The translations under genes and the position numbers were made by a program. Positions 6,934 to 14,901 of a DNA stretch of 64,000 bases are shown piece after piece (positions within the stretch are counted from its first letter, which is position 1; every line of letters starts with the position of its first letter). The stretch is from Planctomycetaceae bacterium. Lineage in GTDB: Bacteria > Planctomycetota > UBA1135 > GCA-002686595. The notes beneath the pieces are model-generated. The model saw only the letters and a program-made list of their open reading frames with translations, was not told the DNA's origin and did no database searches. The stretch covers positions 153,931-217,930 of the forward strand of contig WYBT01000019.1 in assembly GCA_011525785.1 (NCBI GenBank), given 5' to 3'.

Positions 6934-9900
6934 TCAGGGCAGCTCGAGTTCGAAGGGTCCACTCGCGTCGCTGACCTCGACGTCGACCCGCGCCGTGAAC
7001 TCGCCGCGCGCGAGCTGGGCCGGCGTTCCCGCGCGCAGCTCGTAGCGGCCGTGCGGCACGTCGCGCAGCACGACTTCGCCTGCGGACGGTGCGAACGCGC
7101 GCTGCGTGGATTCGTTGCTGCCCGGCTCACCGCGGAACTGCACGCGCCGGCCGTCGCTCGCGACGAGTTCGAGCGCGGCAAGGCGCGTCGGATCGCGTCG
7201 CACGCGCCCGCGCAAGTCGCTGACGCGCAGCGGACGCAGCGTGAGCTCGTACTCGCCCGGCGCGAAGTAGGCCAGCGCGCTCGCCGACGGTGCGTAGCGC
7301 GCGCCGCCGGCGCTGGTCACGTCGACCCCGAAGCAGTACCAGCCCGGTCCGAGCGGCGGTAGCTCGAAGGGGCCTGCTCCGCGCCGACCATCCAGGCCGA
7401 ACGACCACTGCCCCAGCTCGTCCTGCTCGCCGCCGATGCCGGTGAAGTTGCGCGGCGCGCCCGCAGGCCACGGAGCGAGTCCGTCGACGCGCTGGCGCGG
7501 CAGTGCGCTCGGCACTTCGAGCGCTGCGGGCTCGCGCGGTCGCAACGATGCCATCAACGTGATCGCGCGCACGTCGGCGGGCGGAGCGTCGAGTTCGACG
7601 GCCAGTTTCACTCGCACGGCGCCCGCGTCGCCCAGGCGCACGCTCAGTTCACTGCCGTCGGGCTCGAACGGCCCGAAGCGCTGCTCGCCTACGCCGAAGG
7701 TGTAGAAGTTCTGGATCTGCTCGGCGACGAGCACGTCGTAGCGGCCCGGCGGCAAATCGTGCGCGGCGAACTCCGAGAGGCCGATGTACTCGACGCGCGT
7801 CTGCGGGTGCAGCAGCGTCTGGGCGACGACGCGCGAGACGCCGCTGGGCACGACGTGCACGCGGATGCCGCCCATGGCGCCGCGGCGGTGTTGCGCGGGC
7901 TCGCCGTCGCGGCCGATCAGGGTCCCGCGGATCGAGCCGGCCGGCTCGAGCAGCAGCGACAGCGACACGCTCGCCGGCGTCTCGGGTCGCGCGCTGCTCC
8001 GAGCGAGCAGGGTGCGCCAGGCGACCGACAACGCGCGTGATTTGCTCTCGGCACGGCCGGCGGAGTTCAGGCTCGAGAGCGCGGCCTGCTCATCGCCTTC
8101 GCGCTGCTCGCGCGCAAACACGACCAGCGGGCCGACGAAGCGCGGCGCTCGCAACTGCATGCGCACGGGCTCCGTGGGACGCGAAGCGTTGCTTTGGTGC
8201 ACGACCCGCTCACTCGGGTTCGCGCGGCCGGCGTCGAGCACGGTGAGCTCGACGCGTTGGAGCGGCGCGCCGTCGCGGCGGGCGAGTTCGAGTGCGAGAT
8301 CGATGCGCTCGCCCCAACGCGCGACGAGCTGCTCCGAGCCGCCGGGCGCGACGCGGATGGCGAAGCCGTCGCTTCCCAGCTCCAACAACTCGCCCTGCGC
8401 CGAGCGCTCGCTGGCCACGAGCGTCTCGCGGTCGCGCACGACGCGGATGCGCAAGTCGGTGTCGGCGACGACCGTCTCGAACTTCGCGACGCCGCCTGCA
8501 TCGACGCTCACGCTCTGATCGCCGAGCGCCTGGGGCGCGCCCCACTGCCCATCGGCTTCGAGGTCGCGCTCCCAGTTCTGGCGCGACACGAGCACCTGAA
8601 CTCCGTCCAGCGGCGCGCCGAGTTCGTCGACGACGCGCACGCTCAAGGATCCGCTCGCCGCAACCACGAGCGCGCCCGGCGCCCACGTTCCGTCGGGCTG
8701 CTCGCTCGGCGCGCGAAAGCCGATCGGCGCCCAGCCGGGTGCGAGCAACTCGAAGCGCCCCAAGTCGCTGGCGCGCTCGAAGCGCGCGAGGCCGTCGGCG
8801 TCGCTGACGCTCTCCAGGCGCGTCGCGTTGTCGAGCTTGAGCAGGCCGACGCGCATCTGCGCGAGTGGAGAGCCGTCCGCGCGCTCGACGCGCAGGGCGA
8901 TGTCGGCGAGCGCCTTGCGCCGCAAACACACGCGCGCCGAGCGTTCGTCGTCCGTCGCGAGGCGCGCACGAGTGCTCGCAGTTTGGAACAGGCCGGCCGC
9001 GCCCGACTCGACCTCGAAGCGCAGCGGCCGCACGCCCGGGTCGGCGACGCGCCACTCGAACAGGCCCGCATCGTCCGTGGTCAGCTCGGCCGTGGCCAGC
9101 GCCTCACGCTCGTCGTTCAGCAGCCGCACTTGCAGCTTCGCTTCGCGCGCGGGCTGCGCTCCGCTCGCCGGCGCGTTGGGGTCGAAGTCCGCGACGGCGC
9201 CGAGGAGCGCGATCTGGCCGGCGTCGAGCTCGCTGCGCTGGCCCTCGACCACGCTGACTTGCGGCGCGCTGTTCGACGCAGTCGACGGCGGAGTCGGAGT
9301 CGCGGCTGCGAGTTTGGTTGCGGTCGCTGGCTCGACGCCGCTCGGGCGCGAGCGGAGCCACCACGCTCCGCCGCCGACCAAGGCCACCACGAGCACGGCT
9401 GCGGTCGCTATTCCCGCCGCGGACAGGCCGCTGCCCGCGCTCTCGAGCCCGGCCAACTGCGCCAGGGCCGCTGACCACGCCTCGCGCGAGCCGTGGGAGC
9501 GATCGAGTCGTTCGCGCAGTTGCGCGAGCGCGCGCTGGTGGCGGCTGCGCACAGTCGCCGGCGGCACGCCGTCGCGCTCGGCGAGCTGATTGGCGCTGAG
9601 GCCCTCGAAGTACAGGCACAGCAGCGTCGAGCGGTACGGCTCGTCGAGCTCGACCACGGCGCCGACCAAACGCCGCAGCGTGTCCGAGCGTTCGACGGCG
9701 AGCGTGCTCGACGGGACGCGCTCGCTCTGGGCTGCGCGCTCCTCGCGTTGCGCGCGCCGGTTCTGCTCGCGCGCCTTGTTGCGCAGCAGATTCTTCATCA
9801 CGGTCGCCAGCCAGGCTCGCAGGTCGGCGTGCCCGCTGGGCGCGCGTTCGAGCGCCCGCAGCCAGGTGTCCTGCTCGATGTCGTCGGCCGTGCCGGGGTC

Positions 9901-9987
9901 GCGCACCAGGCTGCGGGCCAGCGCGCGGACGAACTGCGCGTGTTCGAGCAGGAGCGCGGGTTCGAGGGGCTGCATGGGCGTGCTCAT
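6934..9987 (-). CDS. ECF sigma factor fused to membrane segment and large extracytoplasmic region
   Basis: The 1017-residue protein begins with a complete ECF sigma factor. Region 2 is at residues 10-75 (FVRALARSLVRDPGTADDIEQ, TWLRALERAP) and region 4 at about 110-160 (LDEPYRSTLLCLYFEGLSA, PPATVRSRHQRALAQLRERL). A single transmembrane helix follows near residue 200 (AGIATAAVLVVALVGGGAWWL). The remaining 800 or so residues look extracytoplasmic and beta-rich, with segments typical of carboxypeptidase-regulatory or SpaA-like beta-sandwich domains (LQVRLLNDEREALATAELTTDDAGLF; DIALRVERADGSPLAQMRVG; GSIRGTLIGRDGEP). Most ECF factors are about 200 residues, so this is a major extension. The fusion would keep the sigma factor at the membrane unless cleaved. 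No separate anti-sigma gene is adjacent. Confidence 0.88.
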   Translation of the reverse strand: MSTPMQPLEPALLLEHAQFVRALARSLVRDPGTADDIEQDTWLRALERAPSGHADLRAWLATVMKNLLRNKAREQNRRAQREERAAQSERVPSSTLAVERSDTLRRLVGAVVELDEPYRSTLLCLYFEGLSANQLAERDGVPPATVRSRHQRALAQLRERLDRSHGSREAWSAALAQLAGLESAGSGLSAAGIATAAVLVVALVGGGAWWLRSRPSGVEPATATKLAAATPTPPSTASNSAPQVSVVEGQRSELDAGQIALLGAVADFDPNAPASGAQPAREAKLQVRLLNDEREALATAELTTDDAGLFEWRVADPGVRPLRFEVESGAAGLFQTASTRARLATDDERSARVCLRRKALADIALRVERADGSPLAQMRVGLLKLDNATRLESVSDADGLARFERASDLGRFELLAPGWAPIGFRAPSEQPDGTWAPGALVVAASGSLSVRVVDELGAPLDGVQVLVSRQNWERDLEADGQWGAPQALGDQSVSVDAGGVAKFETVVADTDLRIRVVRDRETLVASERSAQGELLELGSDGFAIRVAPGGSEQLVARWGERIDLALELARRDGAPLQRVELTVLDAGRANPSERVVHQSNASRPTEPVRMQLRAPRFVGPLVVFAREQREGDEQAALSSLNSAGRAESKSRALSVAWRTLLARSSARPETPASVSLSLLLEPAGSIRGTLIGRDGEPAQHRRGAMGGIRVHVVPSGVSRVVAQTLLHPQTRVEYIGLSEFAAHDLPPGRYDVLVAEQIQNFYTFGVGEQRFGPFEPDGSELSVRLGDAGAVRVKLAVELDAPPADVRAITLMASLRPREPAALEVPSALPRQRVDGLAPWPAGAPRNFTGIGGEQDELGQWSFGLDGRRGAGPFELPPLGPGWYCFGVDVTSAGGARYAPSASALAYFAPGEYELTLRPLRVSDLRGRVRRDPTRLAALELVASDGRRVQFRGEPGSNESTQRAFAPSAGEVVLRDVPHGRYELRAGTPAQLARGEFTARVDVEVSDASGPFELELP

Positions 9988-10041
9988 CGCGGTGGGGGAA
10001 CACCGCGGAGGAGCATTGTGATGCAGCGCGCTGCGAGGCGC

Positions 10042-11265
10042 TTAGTACATGAGGGCCTTGGCGCGGGCGCGTTCGAATTCCGCGCGCGCCGGGGCCCACG
10101 AGCGCTCGATGGCCTCGACGCTGGCCCCGGATTGGAGCTGATCGCGCAGCTCGAGATGGCCCCAGTGCTTGCCGAGCGCGTCGTCGGCGGCGAGCTGGAA
10201 CTGCTCGGGGTACATGCGCCGCAGCGTGGTCAGGATCACCAGCGCCGTGTGCAGCGGGCGATAGGCGCGCGGATCGGTCAAACGCAGCCGCACGCCCCGC
10301 AGCGGCTTGTCCTTGAACTTGCCGTAGAACGGCTTGTAGGCGAGCGCCTGGAAGCGCACGCCCGGCAGCTTGGCCGCGTTCAGCTCGATCTCGAGCTCGA
10401 TGGCGTCGATGTGTTCGGCGCCCACCAGCTCGAACGGCATGGTCGAGCCGACGCCGTCGCTCAAGTTCAGCGTCGACGAAGCGATCATGCCGGTCGTCAC
10501 GTACAGGTAGGCCTGCGTCGCGTTGGGCACGTGCGGCGAGGTCTGGGTCCACGCCAGGCCCGTGTCGTCCCAGCTCATCGTGCGCTTCCAGCCGCGCATC
10601 GGAACGACCTTGAGTTCACACCCGATGGCCAGCACCTCGTTGAAGTAGCGCGCGACCTCGCCCACGGTCATTCCGTGCGTCACCGGCATCGGTCCCCAGC
10701 CGATGAAGCTGCGCCACTGCTCCTCGATCATCGGACCTTCGAAGCGCGTTCCGCCCAGCGGGTTGGGCCGGTCGAGCACGACCAGCGGCTTGTTCGCTTC
10801 GGCGCAGGCCTTGAGCGCCTCGCCGAGCGTCGAGATGTACGTGTAGGTGCGCGAGCCGACGTCCTGGATGTCGAACAGCACCACATCGAGCGCCGCGAGC
10901 GACTCCGGCGAGGGACGCTTGCTCTTGCCGTAGAGGCTCTGCACGGCGACTCCCGTGGCTGCATCGCGCTCGTCGCCGATCAGATCGCCGGCCGCCACGT
11001 CGCCGCGGATGCCGTGTTCGGGCCCGTAGAGCTGCACCAGCTTCACGCGGCTGTCGTGGGCCAGGCGATCGGCCGTCGGAATCAGCGCGCCGTCGACGCC
11101 GGAGGGATTCGTGATGAGCCCGACGCGCTGGCCCGCGACCCACTCGATGAAGCGGCTGTCCTTCTCGAGCAGCACATCGACGCCCAGGTGCACGCGTTCC
11201 TGTGCTTGAACCGAACAAGCAGCCAGCGTCGCCGCCGCCAAGGCCTTGCCGAGAGTCGAGATCAT
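10042..11265 (-). CDS. namZ: DUF1343 protein, NamZ-type exo-beta-N-acetylmuramidase
   Basis: The 407-residue protein has a signal peptide (GKALAAATLAACSVQAQ) and then matches DUF1343 along its length. Motifs include GQRVGLITNPSGVD, LYGPEHGIRGD, DVVLFDIQDVGSRTYTYI, VVLDRPNPLGG and GMTVGEVARYFN. The founding member NamZ of Bacillus subtilis removes terminal N-acetylmuramic acid from muropeptide sugars, so a role in recycling cell-wall fragments in the periplasm is expected. Lys and Asp/Glu residues around the Rossmann-like core are kept, but I cannot verify each catalytic residue. The gene lies 54 bases upstream of the start of the giant sigma factor, on the same strand. Confidence 0.88.
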   Translation of the reverse strand: MISTLGKALAAATLAACSVQAQERVHLGVDVLLEKDSRFIEWVAGQRVGLITNPSGVDGALIPTADRLAHDSRVKLVQLYGPEHGIRGDVAAGDLIGDERDAATGVAVQSLYGKSKRPSPESLAALDVVLFDIQDVGSRTYTYISTLGEALKACAEANKPLVVLDRPNPLGGTRFEGPMIEEQWRSFIGWGPMPVTHGMTVGEVARYFNEVLAIGCELKVVPMRGWKRTMSWDDTGLAWTQTSPHVPNATQAYLYVTTGMIASSTLNLSDGVGSTMPFELVGAEHIDAIELEIELNAAKLPGVRFQALAYKPFYGKFKDKPLRGVRLRLTDPRAYRPLHTALVILTTLRRMYPEQFQLAADDALGKHWGHLELRDQLQSGASVEAIERSWAPARAEFERARAKALMY

Positions 11266-11348
11266 GGCTGCGTTGTAGCGACGCGCGCAGACTAGGCGCC
11301 AGGGTGAAGCTCGCTAGCCTTGGGATCGTCCCTTCGACTGAGACCACC

Positions 11349-12350
11349 ATGCACCTTCGAGCCCTCACCTTGGCTGCGCTCTGCGCCGCTCTCCCGACCA
11401 CCGCCCTCGCGCAGACTTTCGCCCCTGCGGTGCGCGCCTCGATCAAGGATTCGCCGCGCGACGGCCTGGGCGACGCTTTCAACGCCGCGCCCTTCGAGGG
11501 ACTGCTGCGCCAGACCGCGAGCACCGAGGATCGCGCGATCCAAGAGTTCAACCTGAGCTCGCTGGCCGGCGCCACGATCCAGAGCGCGACGCTCTCGGGT
11601 CAGGTGGCGGTCAACAACGCCTTCGACAACGGGCAGCGCACGTTCGCGTTCTCGCTCTACGCCGGCAACGGCGTGGCGGAACTCTCCGATTTCCAGATCA
11701 GCGCGGTCGCCGTCGGGACGGGTCAATACGCGCCGCCCTCGCAGTCGAGTTTCAATTATTCGTTCGACGTGACCAGCGCACTTTCGACGCTGCTCTCCAG
11801 CGGTGCGAGCTTCGTCGGCCTCAAAGTCGATTGCACCAGCGAGCCCAATTTCCCCAACATCCTCGACGCTGGGAATTCACGTCTGATCGTGGTCGCGAGT
11901 TCTTGCGGAAACGTGGTGAGCTACTGCACGCCGGGCACGACTGCGCTCGGCTGTGTCGGCGCCATGAGCGCGACGGGCGCGCCGGACGCGAGCGCGGGCT
12001 CGGGCTTCGTGATCCGCGCGAGCAACCTCGACGGCCAACGCCAGGGGCTGATCTTCTACGGCGTCGACAACAGCAGCTTCTCGCCGCTGCCCTGGGGGTT
12101 CAGTTCGAGCTTCCTGTGCGTCAAGCCGCCCACCCAACGCCTGCCCATTGGCTCGAGCGGCGGAACTGCCGGCGCCTGCGACGGTGAGTTGAGCGCCGAC
12201 TTCAACAGCTTCATGGCCGCGAACCCCGCCGCGCTCGGCGGACCCTTCCAGGGCGGCGAGCAGATCTACGCCCAGGCCTGGTTCCGCGACCCGCCCAGCT
12301 CCAAGTCCACGAGCCTCTCGGACGCGCTGAGCTTCGTCGTTTGCCCGTAA
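11349..12350 (+). CDS. Secreted protein with planctomycete C-terminal domain
   Basis: The 333-residue protein starts at ATG 11349 with a signal peptide (LTLAALCAALPTTALAQ). Residues about 20-195 form a beta-rich domain (VRASIKDSPRDG, RAIQEFNLSSLAG, TLSGQVAVNNAF, FSFDVTSAL-like YSFDVTSAL) similar to DNRLRE/CBM-like domains. Residues 195-333 are the C-terminal domain shared with four other loci here: YCTPGTTALGC, GFVIRASNLDGQRQGLIFYG, FLCVKPPTQR, GACDGELSADFN, AQAWFRDPPSS and DALSFVVCP. Conserved cysteines suggest disulphides and an extracytoplasmic site. The role of this domain is not known to me. It could be an anchoring or sorting module. Confidence 0.8.
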   Translation: MHLRALTLAALCAALPTTALAQTFAPAVRASIKDSPRDGLGDAFNAAPFEGLLRQTASTEDRAIQEFNLSSLAGATIQSATLSGQVAVNNAFDNGQRTFAFSLYAGNGVAELSDFQISAVAVGTGQYAPPSQSSFNYSFDVTSALSTLLSSGASFVGLKVDCTSEPNFPNILDAGNSRLIVVASSCGNVVSYCTPGTTALGCVGAMSATGAPDASAGSGFVIRASNLDGQRQGLIFYGVDNSSFSPLPWGFSSSFLCVKPPTQRLPIGSSGGTAGACDGELSADFNSFMAANPAALGGPFQGGEQIYAQAWFRDPPSSKSTSLSDALSFVVCP

Positions 12351-12533
12351 GGGCCCCTGACGAAACGCCTCGCGGCGCCCCGGACGCGCTGTCATCCGCT
12401 TGGGCAGCGCCGTCACGCCCGCGCATCCGCGACTCATTGCTTTAGGAGCTCGAAGCGTGGAACTTGGCTCGTCGCGCGGGGTTCACCGATATTCGGACGT
12501 CCCCGATTCCGGCCCACCGCCACGAGCCCGTTC

Positions 12534-13433
12534 ATGCTCAAGCTCATCGCAGTTTTGTTCCTCGCCCTGCCCGTTCTAGCGCAAGAAGAGGGGCCCAAGC
12601 CCGTCGACCCGGCCAAGAAGCAGACCGCGGTCAGCGAGCTGACGCGCGCCTTCGACAAGGACGGGGGACCCGAGGCGCGGGCGGCGGCCATCGGGCGCGC
12701 GCAGGAGGTCGTCGATCCGGAGGTGATCGCGCTGGTGCGCAAGGGACTCGACGACAAGGACGCGCGCGTGCTCGAGGCGGCGGTCACGGCGCTGGGGCGC
12801 ATGAAGCACAAGCACGCGCTCGAGGCGCTGCACGCGTTCCTCAAGCGCGAGCGCAAGAAGCTCGAGGAAAACGACCTGCTCTACCCGCTGGTACTGAAAG
12901 AGATCGGCCGGCACGGCGACGAGAGCTCGCTCCCGTTGCTCGCCGACGCGGCCTTCGACCAGCGCGCGTACGCGACCGCGCAGGCGCGCATCATGGCGCT
13001 GGGCAACATCCGCAGCACCAAGTCGATCGACGCCTTGATCGACATGTCCAAGAAGGTCGGCGTCCACCGCATGGACGGGCTGCGCCAGGACATGCGCCTT
13101 GCGCTCGCGCGCCTGACCGGCCGCGATCTCGGCGCCGTGTCGACCCAGTGGCTGGCCTGGTGGCAGGACAACAAGAAGGGCTTCGAGGTGCCGGTGGCGC
13201 CGCAGAAGCTCGATCCGGTGATGGAGCGCCAGTGGGCGCGCTACTGGGGCGATGAGGCGGCGGCCGGCGAGGGCGAAGGCGGCGGCCAGGGCGGCAACCG
13301 GCGCGGGCGACGCCAAGGCGGCGGCGAGGGCGGCGGTGAGGCTGGTGGCGCCGGCGGCGGCGCGGGTGGAGGATCCTCGGGCGGATCCTCGGGTGGAGCC
13401 TCTGGCGGCGCGTCCGGACGCTCAGGCGGCTGA
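12534..13433 (+). CDS. Secreted HEAT-repeat protein with Gly/Ser tail
   Basis: The 299-residue protein has a short signal peptide (LIAVLFLALPVLAQ). Residues about 30-190 are helical HEAT-like repeats (EARAAAIGRAQEVVDPEVI, DARVLEAAVTALGRMKHK, YATAQARIMALGNIRSTKS). A Trp-rich segment follows (STQWLAWWQDNKKGF, ERQWARYWGDEAAAG). The last 50 residues are Gly- and Ser-rich with a basic patch (GGNRRGRRQGG). HEAT repeats are protein-binding scaffolds. The tail is low complexity and could bind nucleic acid or polysaccharide, but this is speculation. I see no catalytic motif. Confidence 0.75.
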   Translation: MLKLIAVLFLALPVLAQEEGPKPVDPAKKQTAVSELTRAFDKDGGPEARAAAIGRAQEVVDPEVIALVRKGLDDKDARVLEAAVTALGRMKHKHALEALHAFLKRERKKLEENDLLYPLVLKEIGRHGDESSLPLLADAAFDQRAYATAQARIMALGNIRSTKSIDALIDMSKKVGVHRMDGLRQDMRLALARLTGRDLGAVSTQWLAWWQDNKKGFEVPVAPQKLDPVMERQWARYWGDEAAAGEGEGGGQGGNRRGRRQGGGEGGGEAGGAGGGAGGGSSGGSSGGASGGASGRSGG

Positions 13434-13491
13434 ATCAGAGCCCTGAGTTCCAGGTCAGTGCCCCTGGGGTCCGCCGGCCGCTCGAAGCGCG

Positions 13492-13521
13492 GCCAGAGCC
13501 AGCCGCGCCAGAGCCAGCCGC
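13492..13521. repeat. Two tandem copies of a 15-base repeat
   Basis: The sequence GCCAGAGCCAGCCGC occurs twice with no gap (13492-13506 and 13507-13521). It lies just beyond the small ORF end at 13523. It contains GCCAGAGCCAG, which partly resembles the motif at the ends of the RAYT-related elements. I cannot assign a function. Confidence 0.6.
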
Positions 13522-13522
13522 C

Positions 13523-13597
13523 CTAAAGCAGGCCGCCCAGCACGAGGATCCAGTACAGCGCGACGCCGTGCAGGCTGATGATCCATCGGGGGTCCAT
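13523..13597 (-). CDS. Possible 24-residue hydrophobic peptide
   Basis: From ATG 13597 the frame encodes MDPRWIISLHGVALYWILVL and four more residues (GGLL). The run of hydrophobic residues could make one membrane-spanning helix. A longer upstream frame is open, but its composition is Arg-rich and shadow-like. There is no homology evidence from reading alone, and the ORF may be chance. Confidence 0.25.
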   Translation of the reverse strand: MDPRWIISLHGVALYWILVLGGLL

Positions 13598-13712
13598 GGG
13601 AGTGTCCGTTTCCGGCGCGAGTTCTGCGCCTGTTGCGAGGCGCGCGCCTACAGACGACATCGGGGCAGGGAACATTCCCGTGTCGCGAAATCTTGTGAAA
13701 GCGCGGCGCCCG

Positions 13713-14780
13713 TCAGCTGCCCGCGCCGCTCTCGTGGGCTTCCCAGCTCGTCCGCGCGGCCTCGACCGTCCGCCAGCGGGCGCTCTCGTCGGCGATCCCC
13801 AGCGCGGCCAGCGCGGGTGAGTCCACCAGCGCGCGCAGCCCGCTCTCATCGCGCAGCGACAGGCGCAGGTCGACCTCGTGCGCGAGCTTGGCCAGGGCCG
13901 CTTCGCGCGGGTGGTCGCTGTTCGCAGCGAAATCGTGGTGGCAGCCGGCCACCGACACGATCTCGGCCGGCAGCTTCCACTCGAGCGCCATGGCGCGGCC
14001 GGCGCGCTCGTGGAAGGTGCGGAACACGCGCCCGACCAGCGCCGGCGTCAGCCGGCCCATGTCCTTCATCTCAGTCTGCAACATGCCGAGCAGCGCGATC
14101 TTCCCCAGGTCGTGCAGCAGTCCGACCAGGTAGCCCTGCTCTCGATCGATGCCGGCCGAGCTGCTCAGCGTGCGCGCGACGAGCGCCACGGCCTGCGCTT
14201 GGCGCCAGACCTCCTCGGCGTACTCGTTGAGGCGCCTGGCGTTGCCCAGCGAGCTCTTCATGGCCGCGCCGAAGATCACGTTGCGCACCGATTTGAGCCC
14301 CACGCGCATCACGGCCTGTTGGACGGAGGCAGCTTCGGCAGCGGTGGCGTACAGCGCCGAGTTGGCCATGCGCAGGAGCTCGCTGGCGATCAGCGGATCG
14401 CGCTCGATGGCCTCGACGAGCTGGCGCACCTCGACCGAAGGCCGATTGACCATCGCCAGCGCGGCCACGCTCGTCGGCGGCAGCACCGGGATGTCGAGTC
14501 GACCGCTGTCGATGCGCTGGCTCAGCCGCCAGAGGAGGTCCTCCTCCGGGCTCTCCAGCACCACCGTGACCACTTCATCGCTGTCCAGCGGACCGACCCG
14601 CGGGCGCAGCATCGCGCCCGTCGCGGCCTTGGCGCTGTTCTGCTTGGGAAGCGGCGCGTCCGCGGCGGCGGCGGTAGCGCTGCGCTCTTCGCGAACGCGC
14701 TCCCGACGCGGCTCCGAAGCGTGCGCCGCAGGCGTCGGTGCCGGAAACAGGACCTTCTTGACCCAAGCGATCAGACCCAT
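13713..14780 (-). CDS. HDOD domain protein
   Basis: The 355-residue protein starts at ATG 14780 (MGLIAWVKKVLFP) rather than the farther upstream ORF start. Residues 1-80 are low complexity and Ala/Arg rich. Residues about 95-300 are an HDOD domain (LPPTSVAALAMVNRPS, IERDPLIASELLRMANSALY, VGLKSVRNVIFGAAMKSSL, YLVGLLHDLGKIALL). HDOD is a relative of HD phosphohydrolases without reliable catalytic activity. It is often used in signalling, chemotaxis and stress responses as a binding module. LLHDLGK is kept here, so some metal binding is possible. The protein is cytoplasmic. The gene lies 121 bases downstream of the copper cluster on the same strand, but no functional link is evident. Confidence 0.87.
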   Translation of the reverse strand: MGLIAWVKKVLFPAPTPAAHASEPRRERVREERSATAAAADAPLPKQNSAKAATGAMLRPRVGPLDSDEVVTVVLESPEEDLLWRLSQRIDSGRLDIPVLPPTSVAALAMVNRPSVEVRQLVEAIERDPLIASELLRMANSALYATAAEAASVQQAVMRVGLKSVRNVIFGAAMKSSLGNARRLNEYAEEVWRQAQAVALVARTLSSSAGIDREQGYLVGLLHDLGKIALLGMLQTEMKDMGRLTPALVGRVFRTFHERAGRAMALEWKLPAEIVSVAGCHHDFAANSDHPREAALAKLAHEVDLRLSLRDESGLRALVDSPALAALGIADESARWRTVEAARTSWEAHESGAGS

Positions 14781-14901
14781 GGAGCGCGCCTCGAATGGGC
14801 CAGCATCTGCGGGCCCGATTCGATGGGGATCGGCCGCAAGCTCCCCGGACCTGAGTCCCGCGCGCCGCGTCGTTCCGAGCAATGGGGCTGGGGCCCCGGG
14901 G

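Noticed and set aside
10616..11575. Long opposite-frame ORF with 319 codons
   Set aside because: Its composition is Arg/Ala rich and it lies in a different frame across the NamZ gene and beyond, so it is a shadow of high-GC coding DNA.
13434..13712. Possible small RNA or further genes between the HEAT and HDOD genes
   Set aside because: Apart from the 15-base tandem repeat and a 24-residue ORF, there is no structured or coding signal that I can defend.
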